A stretch of 64,000 bases of DNA from Trichocoleus desertorum ATA4-8-CV12 (GTDB lineage: Bacteria; Cyanobacteriota; Cyanobacteriia; FACHB-46), in contig JAHHIL010000009.1 in NCBI GenBank assembly GCA_019358975.1, positions 1 through 64,000 of the forward strand, given 5' to 3'. The notes below the pieces were generated by a model. The model did not search any database, had not been told where the DNA came from, and saw nothing but the letters and a program-made list of their open reading frames with translations. Of the stretch, positions 36,779 to 44,484 are shown one piece after another (position 1 is the stretch's first letter; each line of letters opens with the position of its first letter). The position numbers and the translations under genes are program-made.

Positions 36779-37840
36779 CTAGTTTTTTGTCTCAGGCATC
36801 ATGCATTTGTCGCTATCGCAACCCGCTGGGCCTTCAACGGTAGCTTCTCCAGAGTCGTAGCGGCTTAAGGCCGTATAGAAGTTATCAGTTCTACGTCGTG
36901 CCTGTACCCCTTGCTGCAACTGTTCGTAAGTTTCTTGATCGATCTTTTCGAAGGGTAAACGGGGGAAGGGTGCATCAAACCGAGCCAAGAGAGCCGCACT
37001 AATGTAGCCTTCTTGATTCGCGATCGCCTGATAAATCCGTTGGGCCAAGGGCTCCACTTCATCTTCTCGCAGCTCCACCGTGGCACTGGTGTTATGAGCG
37101 GTATAGTGCTTCTGCACCTGCATGTAGAAGTCAAACTGCGCTTCTGCGGAGAACTTCTCGATCGCGATTTGATCCGCTCCTGGCAAGTTGGCCCAAGGCA
37201 CCTCGACTGGGATTTCGACCAACCACTCTGTTACCCGTGGGTCAAAAGGATCGTTGAGTAGGTTGCCATTTTCGTCTTTATCGGATTGCGAGGGCACGAC
37301 ACTATAGCCGTACTCAATGCAAGCTAGGGCCACGGGGTCATTCTTACGGAACGTGATCCGACGAATGTAACGTTGGGCTTTAGGTGGGTGCCAACCGGGA
37401 GATGCCCCTGTCAGGAGTGACTTCGTGCCGGAAGGCTGGACAGTAGTGCAGCGATTGGGACGCTTGATGCCGTGGCGATCGCAGTATTCCCACACCACCC
37501 GATGCACAATTTCTTTCCAACGCGACAGATAGGCTTGCTCCTTCTGCTTGAACTCTAAGCCAGCCACTGTATCGGGCCGACCAGCTTCCCACCAGTGCAA
37601 CCAATCCACGCCAAAGGCTCTGACGAAGAAGTCAAACAGCCCTGTGAAAGAAACCCCAACAATCGGGTCAACTTCCCGCGACCATTGATAGCGTTCTTCC
37701 ACAAACTGATGGTTCAACAGCGCCGCAACAGAAAGTGCTCCAGCAGTGAAAGCCTCTTCTTGTTCCTGCGGATTGTGAGGATCTAGTTGATTAAGATGTA
37801 CCTCCGCTAAATTGCAGTGAAAATCTGAGCCGATAATTTC
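36779..37840 (-). CDS. nrdJ: NrdJ, C-terminal part, exon after the group I intron
   Basis: The 353 codons that complete the B12-dependent class II ribonucleotide reductase, which makes deoxyribonucleotides. The exon starts at the Glu of the catalytic NPCGE motif (EIIGSDFHCNLAEVHLNQ) and continues through GVSFTGLFDFF and VQPSGTKSLLTG. It ends with the redox tail Cys pair CDSDKCMMP. The frame stays open a few codons into the intron, which gives a false start upstream (MEIIG). Joined to 39017-39091 by splicing it makes a 378-residue polypeptide. The active-site sequence appears intact. Confidence 0.9.
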   Translation of the reverse strand, partial: EIIGSDFHCNLAEVHLNQLDPHNPQEQEEAFTAGALSVAALLNHQFVEERYQWSREVDPIVGVSFTGLFDFFVRAFGVDWLHWWEAGRPDTVAGLEFKQKEQAYLSRWKEIVHRVVWEYCDRHGIKRPNRCTTVQPSGTKSLLTGASPGWHPPKAQRYIRRITFRKNDPVALACIEYGYSVVPSQSDKDENGNLLNDPFDPRVTEWLVEIPVEVPWANLPGADQIAIEKFSAEAQFDFYMQVQKHYTAHNTSATVELREDEVEPLAQRIYQAIANQEGYISAALLARFDAPFPRLPFEKIDQETYEQLQQGVQARRRTDNFYTALSRYDSGEATVEGPAGCDSDKCMMPETKN

Positions 37841-39016
37841 CAAATTTTTTGTTATCCTAGAGGCTTTTTATCCCCTAGTTCTACTACTTCTTGATTCGTA
37901 GTAGTTCCGCGTACATTTTCTACATATGCTCTGAGATGAAATAGTAATTCTTTTCGGCTACAGGGATAGCCTACTACCATCTGACAAATAGTACGAATAT
38001 CGTGAATACCGTACTTTTGAGCGATCGCACTATACAAAGGCTGAAACAGCAATTTTAGTTTGTTTAGCTTGACCGAGAAAAGTTCATCTGCATGGATTTT
38101 GGCAAACGCCAGCACTGTTTGCTTGACTTCTACATCAGTAGTAGCAGTTTTACCATGTTGAGCACTAACAGAACAGCGATAGGAGCAAAATTTTTTATTT
38201 GCTCGCTTAGCCATTCCAGGCATCACCACGAAGGTAGTTTCACAAAAAAGACAAGTTAGAGAAACTCTCTCAACTAAAGGCCCAATTTTGCGACCTTGAC
38301 GTAATTTGTGGTGATTCTTTCGTTTTTCGCTATTGATGAACTTGTCTCTAAAAACAGGGTCTTGAAATCTCGCTTTCGCTTTAGCGCTGATTTTAGCTTT
38401 GGTAGCAGCGGATTGAGAAATACCATACATAGGGTTTCTAGAACCGAAGCTATTCATGCCCCGCACTTTAGCCTGAGATTTCCATTCCTGCTTTAAATGC
38501 TCAAATACAAAGGGTAGAGGCTTGATTAGCTGCCGCAGATCCTTTTCTTGGAGAATAGTAACTTTTGCGTTGTACTCAGACTGAAACTGCTGAACTTTTG
38601 GCAAATCAGAAGCAAAGTTGAACGTTCCTTTGATTTCAACATACTCCCCAGTTTCAAGTAAGAAATCTGGTTTATATCTCACTCCATTGGAGAGAGTGTA
38701 TGTCTGATTTTCGTAAGTCCAGCTAATGTTCATATAGTCTAAGTATCTGGCATAGATATATTCCAAGCTGGATCTCAAACAGTAACCTTTGTAGAAACCG
38801 GATTAGCCATAAAAGGTGCTTACCATATGTAGCCTCGCACTCTTGGAGAGATTATATTCTAGAGCTTTATTGGTGTAATTTTTTACTACTAAAACTCTAG
38901 GTTCACTCTCTACGCTGTACGGTGGCAAAGGCTTTTTGATTCCTTTACTTACCTCGGAGTTGGCCTCTCAGCGTTCTCCGATTTTGCGGGGTTTTTAACG
39001 TGAGGCAAAATTATCT
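37841..39016 (-). mobile_element. Predicted group I intron in nrdJ
   Basis: A 1176-base insertion. Removing it restores the codons TGT GGT GAA ATT (Cys-Gly-Glu-Ile) in frame. The last exon base is T and the last intron base is G, as group I splicing requires. A P1 helix can be drawn: exon CGTGTGGT (39024-39017) pairs with intron GCCTCACG (39006-38999) at seven of eight positions, with the U-G pair exactly at the splice site and a ten-base loop. The first 238 intron bases hold further complementary pairs (for example CGGAG/CTCCG at 38980/38955). The rest is mostly an endonuclease gene. The full core fold has not been computed. Confidence 0.85.
37852..38778 (-). CDS. Intron-encoded homing endonuclease (PD-(D/E)XK, NUMOD3)
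   Basis: A 308-residue endonuclease. Residues 1-55 (RSSLEYIYARYLDYMNISW, then YKPDFLLETGEYVEIKG) form a PD-(D/E)XK nuclease core with Asp38, Glu48 and Lys50. A NUMOD3 DNA-binding motif follows (GSRNPMYGISQSAATKAKIS, 112-131). A zinc-finger-like part has CLFC (176-179) and CSYRC (198-202). The start is a TTG at 38778, in the GYCLRSSLEY context; no ATG is available. The stop codon lies 11 bases before the intron end. It would spread the intron by cutting intron-less nrdJ. The frame is intact, so it may be active. Confidence 0.85.
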   Translation of the reverse strand: MRSSLEYIYARYLDYMNISWTYENQTYTLSNGVRYKPDFLLETGEYVEIKGTFNFASDLPKVQQFQSEYNAKVTILQEKDLRQLIKPLPFVFEHLKQEWKSQAKVRGMNSFGSRNPMYGISQSAATKAKISAKAKARFQDPVFRDKFINSEKRKNHHKLRQGRKIGPLVERVSLTCLFCETTFVVMPGMAKRANKKFCSYRCSVSAQHGKTATTDVEVKQTVLAFAKIHADELFSVKLNKLKLLFQPLYSAIAQKYGIHDIRTICQMVVGYPCSRKELLFHLRAYVENVRGTTTNQEVVELGDKKPLG

Positions 39017-39091
39017 ACCACACGGGTTGAGCCCGTAACAGGACATCCTGTGTTCTAGCTCAAGTTCGATCGCATCCATATTGATTGACAT
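39017..39091 (-). CDS. nrdJ: NrdJ, C-terminal polypeptide, short first exon
   Basis: Twenty-five codons from an ATG at 39091 to the intron boundary: MSINMDAIELELEHRM, then SCYGLNPCG. The second half is unmistakable NrdJ sequence holding the thiyl-radical Cys of NPCGE. AGGAG lies seven bases before the ATG. The frame differs from the upstream nrdJ frame, which stops at 39114. In that upstream stretch this frame is open for about eight more codons, so both frames overlap by 27 bases. Either the enzyme is made as two chains, or there is a +1 shift, or the sequence has an error. Confidence 0.75.
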
Positions 39092-39113
39092 GAAATATCT
39101 CCTATTGAAACTG

Positions 39114-41528
39114 TTATTTGTCTGCGCTCTTGCTCTCAATTAAGAGCGTTTTCAAGTAAGACTTGGCGAATTCTTTTGATTCCTCATAGAGCTTCAAAAA
39201 CTTTTCTCGCTTCTCTGGAGTATTGAGCAAGTCACAGTTGGCACGAGCGATCGCTTCCGGTGCATATTGAATTGCGCCTTCTCCAGAGTAGAACTGCTTG
39301 CGAACCGCCTCAACACACTCTTGCTCAGAGGGTTGGCGGTGAAACACTCTCGTGTGGTTTGCCATCCGCAAAGCATCCCGTTCGGGGTCAATTCGCCAAT
39401 TGCCTTCAGCATCTTGCTGCCACAAGTTATCTTTAGCCACAGCAAAAGCTTGATCTTCACTAGAGCCTTGACGCATCCCGGCGCTGTTGTGAGTTAAGTA
39501 GCCATCACAGTAGAAACAATGGGCTTCTTCTACTTCAATGTCATAGGTTTGAACATGGTCGTAGCTGCCAATTCCCTTAACAGTGACAGGAATATCGAGC
39601 GAAACGTCAGACTCAACCATGAAACGCTCATAGTTGGAATCGACGGTGCGAGTTCCCTGAAAACCCATCGATCGCATTTCGCTGTAGGTATAGGCTTCTC
39701 GCATCAAGGCACCAGGTACAGTAAAGCCATACATTTTCAAGCCTTGCCGCAGTTCACCCTTGGCAGAGTGCGGAGCGATTAAAGCGTTGTAGCGTTGCTT
39801 TAGAGCTGGAATGGTCAGATTGTATTTTGCCTGCCAACCTTGATTTTGGGGCTGTGTGATTGTGATTCTGCCAGCAATCCCTAGGCTGGAGAGAACAGCA
39901 CTTACTTGTCTAGCGAACGAACGATAAACGGTAGTGACGAGGTGGGGTGGACGATTGTTAACAGCTCCATCACTATCGACCAAACCAGCCAAGTAAGCGG
40001 CCCGAATATCAACGGAGCCTTGAAGAATGAAGCTGGGAATTTCTAATGCCGTATTAGGACGCTTGATGTGTTGATAGAAGTATTCAGCTAACCGAATCGA
40101 GGAGCAAACAAATTTGACAGTGTTTTCACCTTTAACTGAACCTAACTCGGCAGTTAGACCAAAGCGAGCTAAGGCAGCTTGCAACTTGGCCTGGATTTGT
40201 GACACTAGTTGAGTGTCTAAACCATTGGTTGCCCATTCAACTCGACCGTAGGGCTTGCCATGCTTGTTACGCCCTAGGGCTACATAGCCATCACCGTGAG
40301 TGAAGCCAATCAGCCAAGCCACTTCAGGAGTCAGTGCAGGAATGGTTAGAGCTTTAGCAGTTCTGCTCTGGCTTGGTCTAATTGCAGTGAAATCTGGAGG
40401 TAAATGCGTAACTGTACCAGGCAGCACTTGGTTATTGTGCATAAGGCGATCGCCCTCTGCCAAAGCTGCTACATGCTTCCAAGTAATGTCTCCGCTAGCA
40501 GTAGCGAGAACAGCTTGACGATGATTGAGGGTTGCCCGTGGATAGGTTGCGTTGGTTTCAATCTCATAAACATCCTGGAATCCTTGGTCGAATTTATTTA
40601 CGACTTTACGGAAACCAAGGGGGGTTTGGACTAAATCGCCAATCTGGACATCTTTGATTGGCACCAAACCTTGAGAAGTATGAACCAGCGCATCTTCTGG
40701 GAGGCAGCGTCTAATATTACCCGCCACAATCGTCACAGCAGCAGCATCAATGAGGAGGCAGCATTCTACGGAGTTTAACTGGCGGCCCACAGCGCGATTC
40801 AGGATGGTAGCGCAGCGATCGTAGAGTTCGGGCAACTTGATTGGGTTGGCAACACCACCAAAACCTTTTAGCGTTTCACCCGCCGGACGGACATCGCTGA
40901 GATTCACAACTACTTGAACTTCACCAGAAAAGCGATCGCTGCTGGAGAGTTCGAGTAAAGACTGATAGGACTTGACCCAACCCTGGCGGCTGTCACCGAC
41001 ATTGATCTGAACTTGGTTGCCTTCAATCTGGACATCTGTGGTGCCGCGACGCTGATCCGCAGGGGTAGTGCCAATTTCACCTGAAACGGTGACATTCAAG
41101 CGGTTACGAATGGCAGGGAGGCGATCGATGTATTTGGGTTCTAAGATCGCCCCAGTTCCGCATCCTTGCATGGCCAGGTCCATCATCAAGCCAAAGGCTC
41201 GCCAGTCGATGACGTTAGTGCTAGTGCAGTTGTAAGCGCCGGAAAAGTTTTCTGATTTTTCGATCCAGTCGGTGCCCCCAATCCATAACCAACGACCGGA
41301 TGGCAAGCTCTTAATCTGGTACTGCATCCGCCGCAGCAAATCTACTTCCGCATCGGTGAGCTTACCCAGTTTGGCGATGCCTTGAATGGTGCGATCGCAG
41401 ACTTGCTCCCAGGTCTCACGCCGACCGTCGGTTCTACGGCTATAGGTCCTAAAGAAAACTGGATTAGCCGTGGGTGCTGTTTCCGGAAATTGACTAGTTG
41501 GGCGTACCCGTTCTAGATCTCGAACCAT
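39114..41528 (-). CDS. nrdJ: NrdJ, N-terminal part, with embedded intein
   Basis: An 804-residue precursor. Residues 1-274 and 682-804 are class II ribonucleotide reductase: SLPSGRWLWIGGT, the redox Cys at 101 (GAYNCTSTN), then AGNIRR and SAGMRQGSSEDQAFA. Residues 275-681 are an intein. The extein sequence ends with YAPEAIARANCDLL, EKFLKLYEESKEFAKSYLKT, and an unusual tail LLIESKSADK before TAA, far short of the normal length. The missing half is in the next frame downstream. B12 dependence fits the cobM gene at 21.8 kb. An imperfect half of an NrdR-type box (CCACTATATCT) lies upstream near 41560, a weak match. Confidence 0.92.
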   Translation of the reverse strand: MVRDLERVRPTSQFPETAPTANPVFFRTYSRRTDGRRETWEQVCDRTIQGIAKLGKLTDAEVDLLRRMQYQIKSLPSGRWLWIGGTDWIEKSENFSGAYNCTSTNVIDWRAFGLMMDLAMQGCGTGAILEPKYIDRLPAIRNRLNVTVSGEIGTTPADQRRGTTDVQIEGNQVQINVGDSRQGWVKSYQSLLELSSSDRFSGEVQVVVNLSDVRPAGETLKGFGGVANPIKLPELYDRCATILNRAVGRQLNSVECCLLIDAAAVTIVAGNIRRCLPEDALVHTSQGLVPIKDVQIGDLVQTPLGFRKVVNKFDQGFQDVYEIETNATYPRATLNHRQAVLATASGDITWKHVAALAEGDRLMHNNQVLPGTVTHLPPDFTAIRPSQSRTAKALTIPALTPEVAWLIGFTHGDGYVALGRNKHGKPYGRVEWATNGLDTQLVSQIQAKLQAALARFGLTAELGSVKGENTVKFVCSSIRLAEYFYQHIKRPNTALEIPSFILQGSVDIRAAYLAGLVDSDGAVNNRPPHLVTTVYRSFARQVSAVLSSLGIAGRITITQPQNQGWQAKYNLTIPALKQRYNALIAPHSAKGELRQGLKMYGFTVPGALMREAYTYSEMRSMGFQGTRTVDSNYERFMVESDVSLDIPVTVKGIGSYDHVQTYDIEVEEAHCFYCDGYLTHNSAGMRQGSSEDQAFAVAKDNLWQQDAEGNWRIDPERDALRMANHTRVFHRQPSEQECVEAVRKQFYSGEGAIQYAPEAIARANCDLLNTPEKREKFLKLYEESKEFAKSYLKTLLIESKSADK
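39486..40706 (-). mobile_element. Intein with LAGLIDADG endonuclease in NrdJ
   Basis: A 407-residue protein insertion between NIRR and SAGMRQ. It starts with Cys1 (CLPEDALVHTSQGLVPIKDV, block A) and carries RATLNHRQAVLAT (block B, His). Two dodecapeptide motifs follow (LIGFTHGDG at 406-414 and LAGLVDSDG at 513-521). It closes with YDIEVEEAHCFYCDGY (block F) and LTHN followed by Ser+1 (block G). All splicing residues (Cys1, block B His, penultimate His, terminal Asn, Ser+1) are present, so it should splice. The site is a known one for inteins in ribonucleotide reductases. Confidence 0.92.
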
Positions 41529-41855
41529 AGATAAAGTCCCGCTGAGCGCTGTTTAGATATAGTGGTCAAAACTAGAAAATTGTCGTTTTTGCACTATTGG
41601 TGGAGCTTTGAGCACCACAGATTTAGAGCGTAGCATCATTCGCTATGCTTGTTTAAGCAAAAGTCAAAAATCGAGGCAAGAGGGTGAAACGCCCTATCCC
41701 TTGGCAATGGAGCCAAATTACCAGTGCTACTAGATTAGACTTTAGAGAAGCCGTCAACCAGAAGCAGCAAAGTCATTAGGGCACTTGCAGCCTCGATACG
41801 CAGACTCAAATCTCTGTAATACTTAAAATCCTGAAGTCGCGTTAGAAAGTTTGTA
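41529..41855. other. Divergent promoter region of nrdJ and the PPOX gene
   Basis: 327 bases without a gene. CCACTATATCT on the minus strand near 41555-41566 looks like half of an NrdR box. No cobalamin riboswitch could be recognised on the minus strand. Confidence 0.35.
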
Positions 41856-42437
41856 ATGTCCCTTGCGCCTTGGCGATCGCCCCTTGCTCATGCTTTACAT
41901 TGCAACCGTAGCCAGCCTGAGGCTCGTTTTTTGCAACTAGCGACAGTACAACTCAACGGACAGCCTGCAAACCGAACAGTTGTGTTCCGAGGCTTTCTTG
42001 ATCCCACAAACCAACTAAAGTTTGTCACCGACGCTCGCAGCGAGAAAGTAGGCCAAATTGAGCAGAACCCCAAAGGAGAAGCCTGCTGGTATTTTGTCAA
42101 GACCAGAGAGCAATTTCGCCTTGCTGGTGTCCTCACTTTGGTCCGGGCCGAGCATCCAGACATAGAGCTGCAACAAGCTCGCAAAACAGCTTGGCAAGAA
42201 CTTTCAGATGCCGCTCGTCTACAATTTACTTGGCCCACACCAGGAGAGCCAAAACAAGAGGCTGCCGCTTTTGCATCACAGCCTCCCGATGCGACAGAAC
42301 CTCTGCCGCACTTCTGTTTACTCCTGCTAGAACCAGAGCAGGTAGACCACCTAGACTTGCGCGGAGATCCGCAAAGCCGTTGCCTCTATCAACGAGATCA
42401 AAACCAAGATTGGTCTGCTCAGAGCATCAATCCTTAG
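41856..42437 (+). CDS. PPOX-type FMN-dependent flavoprotein (Npun_F5749 family)
   Basis: A 193-residue split-barrel flavoprotein related to pyridoxamine 5'-phosphate oxidase. Typical segments are FLQLATVQLNGQPANRTVVF, DARSEKVGQIEQNP, CWYFVKTREQFRLAGV and the late Pro-rich PTPGEPK. The C-terminus (HLDLRGDPQSRCLYQRD) follows the pattern of the cyanobacterial Npun_F5749 group rather than true PdxH. The physiological substrate is unknown. It converges with cysE, leaving only a few bases between stops. Confidence 0.85.
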   Translation: MSLAPWRSPLAHALHCNRSQPEARFLQLATVQLNGQPANRTVVFRGFLDPTNQLKFVTDARSEKVGQIEQNPKGEACWYFVKTREQFRLAGVLTLVRAEHPDIELQQARKTAWQELSDAARLQFTWPTPGEPKQEAAAFASQPPDATEPLPHFCLLLLEPEQVDHLDLRGDPQSRCLYQRDQNQDWSAQSINP

Positions 42438-42444
42438 AAAACAG

Positions 42445-43272
42445 CTAAATTCCACTGCCATCTAAAAACTGCTCAATTACCTTGTCACGTAATCGGCAAC
42501 TGGGTACAACCTGAGTCCCTTCAGCTTCTGTTCCTGGATTTGGGTACTCTGGGTCAGCAGGCACGGCGTGGCAAACTGGGGCAGCGATCGCGTAATCTGG
42601 CTCCGTCGCATCCTGATAATAGCTATTAGTCAAAGCTTGCCGACCTTGGAGTAGTTGCAGTTGTTGCTCCATCACTTCAATGCGATCGACCAAAGCCCGA
42701 ATGACCTCAGCTTCAGAGTCTGGCAAGCGACCATGCTCTAGAGGACCGACACGCTCACCAGCGCGGTAGACAATCCGACCCGGAACCCCAACTACAGTGC
42801 AATCTGAGGGCACATCCCGCAGCACCACAGAACCTGCCCCAATTCGGACATTGCTACCGATTTCGATATTGCCTAAAACTTTAGCGCCCGCGCCCACAAC
42901 CACATTTTCGCCTAGAGTTGGGTGCCGTTTACCACTTTCCTTACCTGTACCGCCTAGGGTCACCCCTTGGTAAATCAAAGCATAATCTCCCACGATCGCC
43001 GTTTCACCCACCACAACTCCCATGCCGTGGTCGATAAAAACACCCTTACCAATCCTGGCGCCTGGATGAATCTCAATTCCTGTAAAGAAACGAGCCAGGT
43101 GAGAAATCAGCCGGGGAATGAAAGGAATCCCAAGTTTGTAGAGCCAATGAGCTGGCCGATGGAAAAGTAATGCTTGCAGACCTGGGTAGCAAAATAGAAC
43201 TTCCAACCAGTTACGAGCTGCTGGGTCACGCTCAAAAATAATGCGGAAGTCAGTGATTAGGGTAGCTATCAC
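42445..43272 (-). CDS. cysE: Serine O-acetyltransferase
   Basis: Acetylates serine with acetyl-CoA, the first step of cysteine synthesis. An N-terminal helical part ([18 protein letters not shown]) is followed by a left-handed beta helix of hexapeptide repeats. That part has [17 protein letters not shown] (catalytic His-Gly-Met), [17 protein letters not shown] and [20 protein letters not shown]. The tail after about residue 180 is cyanobacterial in type, with a coiled segment ([17 protein letters not shown]). Family members form trimers and are inhibited by cysteine through the C-terminus, which here is extended. Confidence 0.95.
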   Translation of the reverse strand: MIATLITDFRIIFERDPAARNWLEVLFCYPGLQALLFHRPAHWLYKLGIPFIPRLISHLARFFTGIEIHPGARIGKGVFIDHGMGVVVGETAIVGDYALIYQGVTLGGTGKESGKRHPTLGENVVVGAGAKVLGNIEIGSNVRIGAGSVVLRDVPSDCTVVGVPGRIVYRAGERVGPLEHGRLPDSEAEVIRALVDRIEVMEQQLQLLQGRQALTNSYYQDATEPDYAIAAPVCHAVPADPEYPNPGTEAEGTQVVPSCRLRDKVIEQFLDGSGI

Positions 43273-43297
43273 GAGTGGACACCCTCATTGGCAAGAC

Positions 43298-43331
43298 AGG
43301 CCACTCACTATCTTAACGTTCTCAGTGGCCT
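43298..43331. repeat. Hairpin between cysE and the next gene
   Basis: AGGCCACT (43298-43305) and AGTGGCCT (43324-43331) are exact complements, 18 bases apart. It could end the transcript of the gene at 43397, which also reads leftward; no T-run is evident. Confidence 0.4.
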
Positions 43332-43396
43332 TAGCTACACAACGCCCGAAACCTAAGCCGTTCTAACCCACGTCAGCGCTGGCCTTAACTCCTTAG

Positions 43397-43879
43397 CTAT
43401 TGTTGTGCCGTGAGCGTATACTTCCAGCGGGCATTAGCATCAAACGTACCAACCCAAACTTCATAAGTCCCCGCAGGCCACTTGCTGGCGTTAATGCTGG
43501 CATCCTTACTAGAACCTGTGTCATCACCACACAAAATATTGTTGTTTGGCCCCTTGACTACTAAGGTGGTGTCTTTACCTTGGGTATCCACCTTAAGCTG
43601 GAGTTGAGAAAAATCCTTTTGCAACACCATAATGTGGTCGGGCTGAGTATCGCCAAACCCTAGACAGCGACTGCCGCCGCGATCGCGATTTGCAATAGAA
43701 GACAAAGAGTAAGAACCGCCTGTAAATCCTCTCACAGTTCCATTCGCACGGGAAAATCCAGGAGACAGGTTTAAGGTATCAAAATTGGCTGACTCAGCTA
43801 AGGCAGGAGCTACTGTTGCGGTTGTCAACCCCAGCAAGCAGCCGAGCGTTGTAAGTTTGAATCTAGTTGGCATCAACAT
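43397..43879 (-). CDS. Secreted hypothetical protein
   Basis: A 160-residue exported protein with a clear signal peptide (hydrophobic 9-22, cleaved after ALA near 28). The mature part is beta-rich: QLQLKVDTQGKDTTLVVKGP and WPAGTYEVWVGTFDANARWK, like bacterial pre-peptidase C-terminal-type domains. Two Cys (SRCLGF, NILCGDD) may form a disulfide. Relatives occur in other cyanobacteria; no function is known. Confidence 0.75.
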   Translation of the reverse strand: MLMPTRFKLTTLGCLLGLTTATVAPALAESANFDTLNLSPGFSRANGTVRGFTGGSYSLSSIANRDRGGSRCLGFGDTQPDHIMVLQKDFSQLQLKVDTQGKDTTLVVKGPNNNILCGDDTGSSKDASINASKWPAGTYEVWVGTFDANARWKYTLTAQQ

Positions 43880-43990
43880 TCTCGGAACACCCTCTCATCA
43901 ACTCGTATCAACTTCAAGATGTAGCTAGTTGAAGCTACGTAAGTATTGACGAAGCATTGATTACTCAAGTGCCCTTTTATTGAAAAATCT

Positions 43991-44149
43991 ATGCTTGTAC
44001 TTATTATTGTGATTTTAGTTTTTGCTGGCTTCACGCTGTCTGAAGCTTTGGTGTTGCTGCCGCTACAGACTTTAAGCCTACTACACATCCCCACTTGGCT
44101 TGGTTTCATGCTCCTCATAGCTTTAGCAGCCTGGTTTCTAGGAGACTAA
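43991..44149 (+). CDS. Small two-helix membrane protein
   Basis: A 52-codon frame starting MLVLIIVILVFAGFTL and ending WLGFMLLIALAAWFLGD. It has two hydrophobic helices joined by a short loop with Pro (LLPLQTLSLLHIPT). Composition and length fit a real thylakoid or plasma-membrane miniprotein, but the ribosome site is weak. It is divergent from the secreted protein gene. It overlaps a meaningless open frame on the opposite strand. Confidence 0.5.
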   Translation: MLVLIIVILVFAGFTLSEALVLLPLQTLSLLHIPTWLGFMLLIALAAWFLGD

Positions 44150-44484
44150 GCAGAAGCCATCTAGGCTCAAAGTAGTTTTTCGGTAGCCAGATGTATTAAT
44201 TGTAACTAAGATTATCAGGTGGCCTGACCCTCAAATCTTGCTGGGTGGATATGGCTCTGAGTCACTAAGCGGGCATTCTGATTTAAACAGAGCCTTTCAA
44301 AACGACACCCTACACCCTACAGAGCCATAACCTTAGGCTACAGAGGCTCGCTGGGTTAGTAGAGGAGGAGGCTCCGAACTGCGGCTAAGTCTGTAGATTC
44401 ATAACAGATAAGTCACATCTCAGAAAAGTTTAAAGGGCTTTAGTAAACTAAAACTTCCTAGAAATATTCTCAGCAAGAAATAAT
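44150..44484. other. Spacer before the receiver-HPt gene
   Basis: 335 bases without a recognised gene. Minor GAGGCTC repeats near 44346 and 44368. Nothing else stands out. Confidence 0.35.

Noticed and set aside
41529-41855. Possible cobalamin riboswitch upstream of nrdJ
   Set aside because: The expected B12-box and core motifs could not be found; only a weak NrdR-like half site is present.
43873-44118. 81-codon minus-strand frame
   Set aside because: Low-complexity start, overlaps the start of the secreted protein gene and the better plus-strand miniprotein; no ribosome site.
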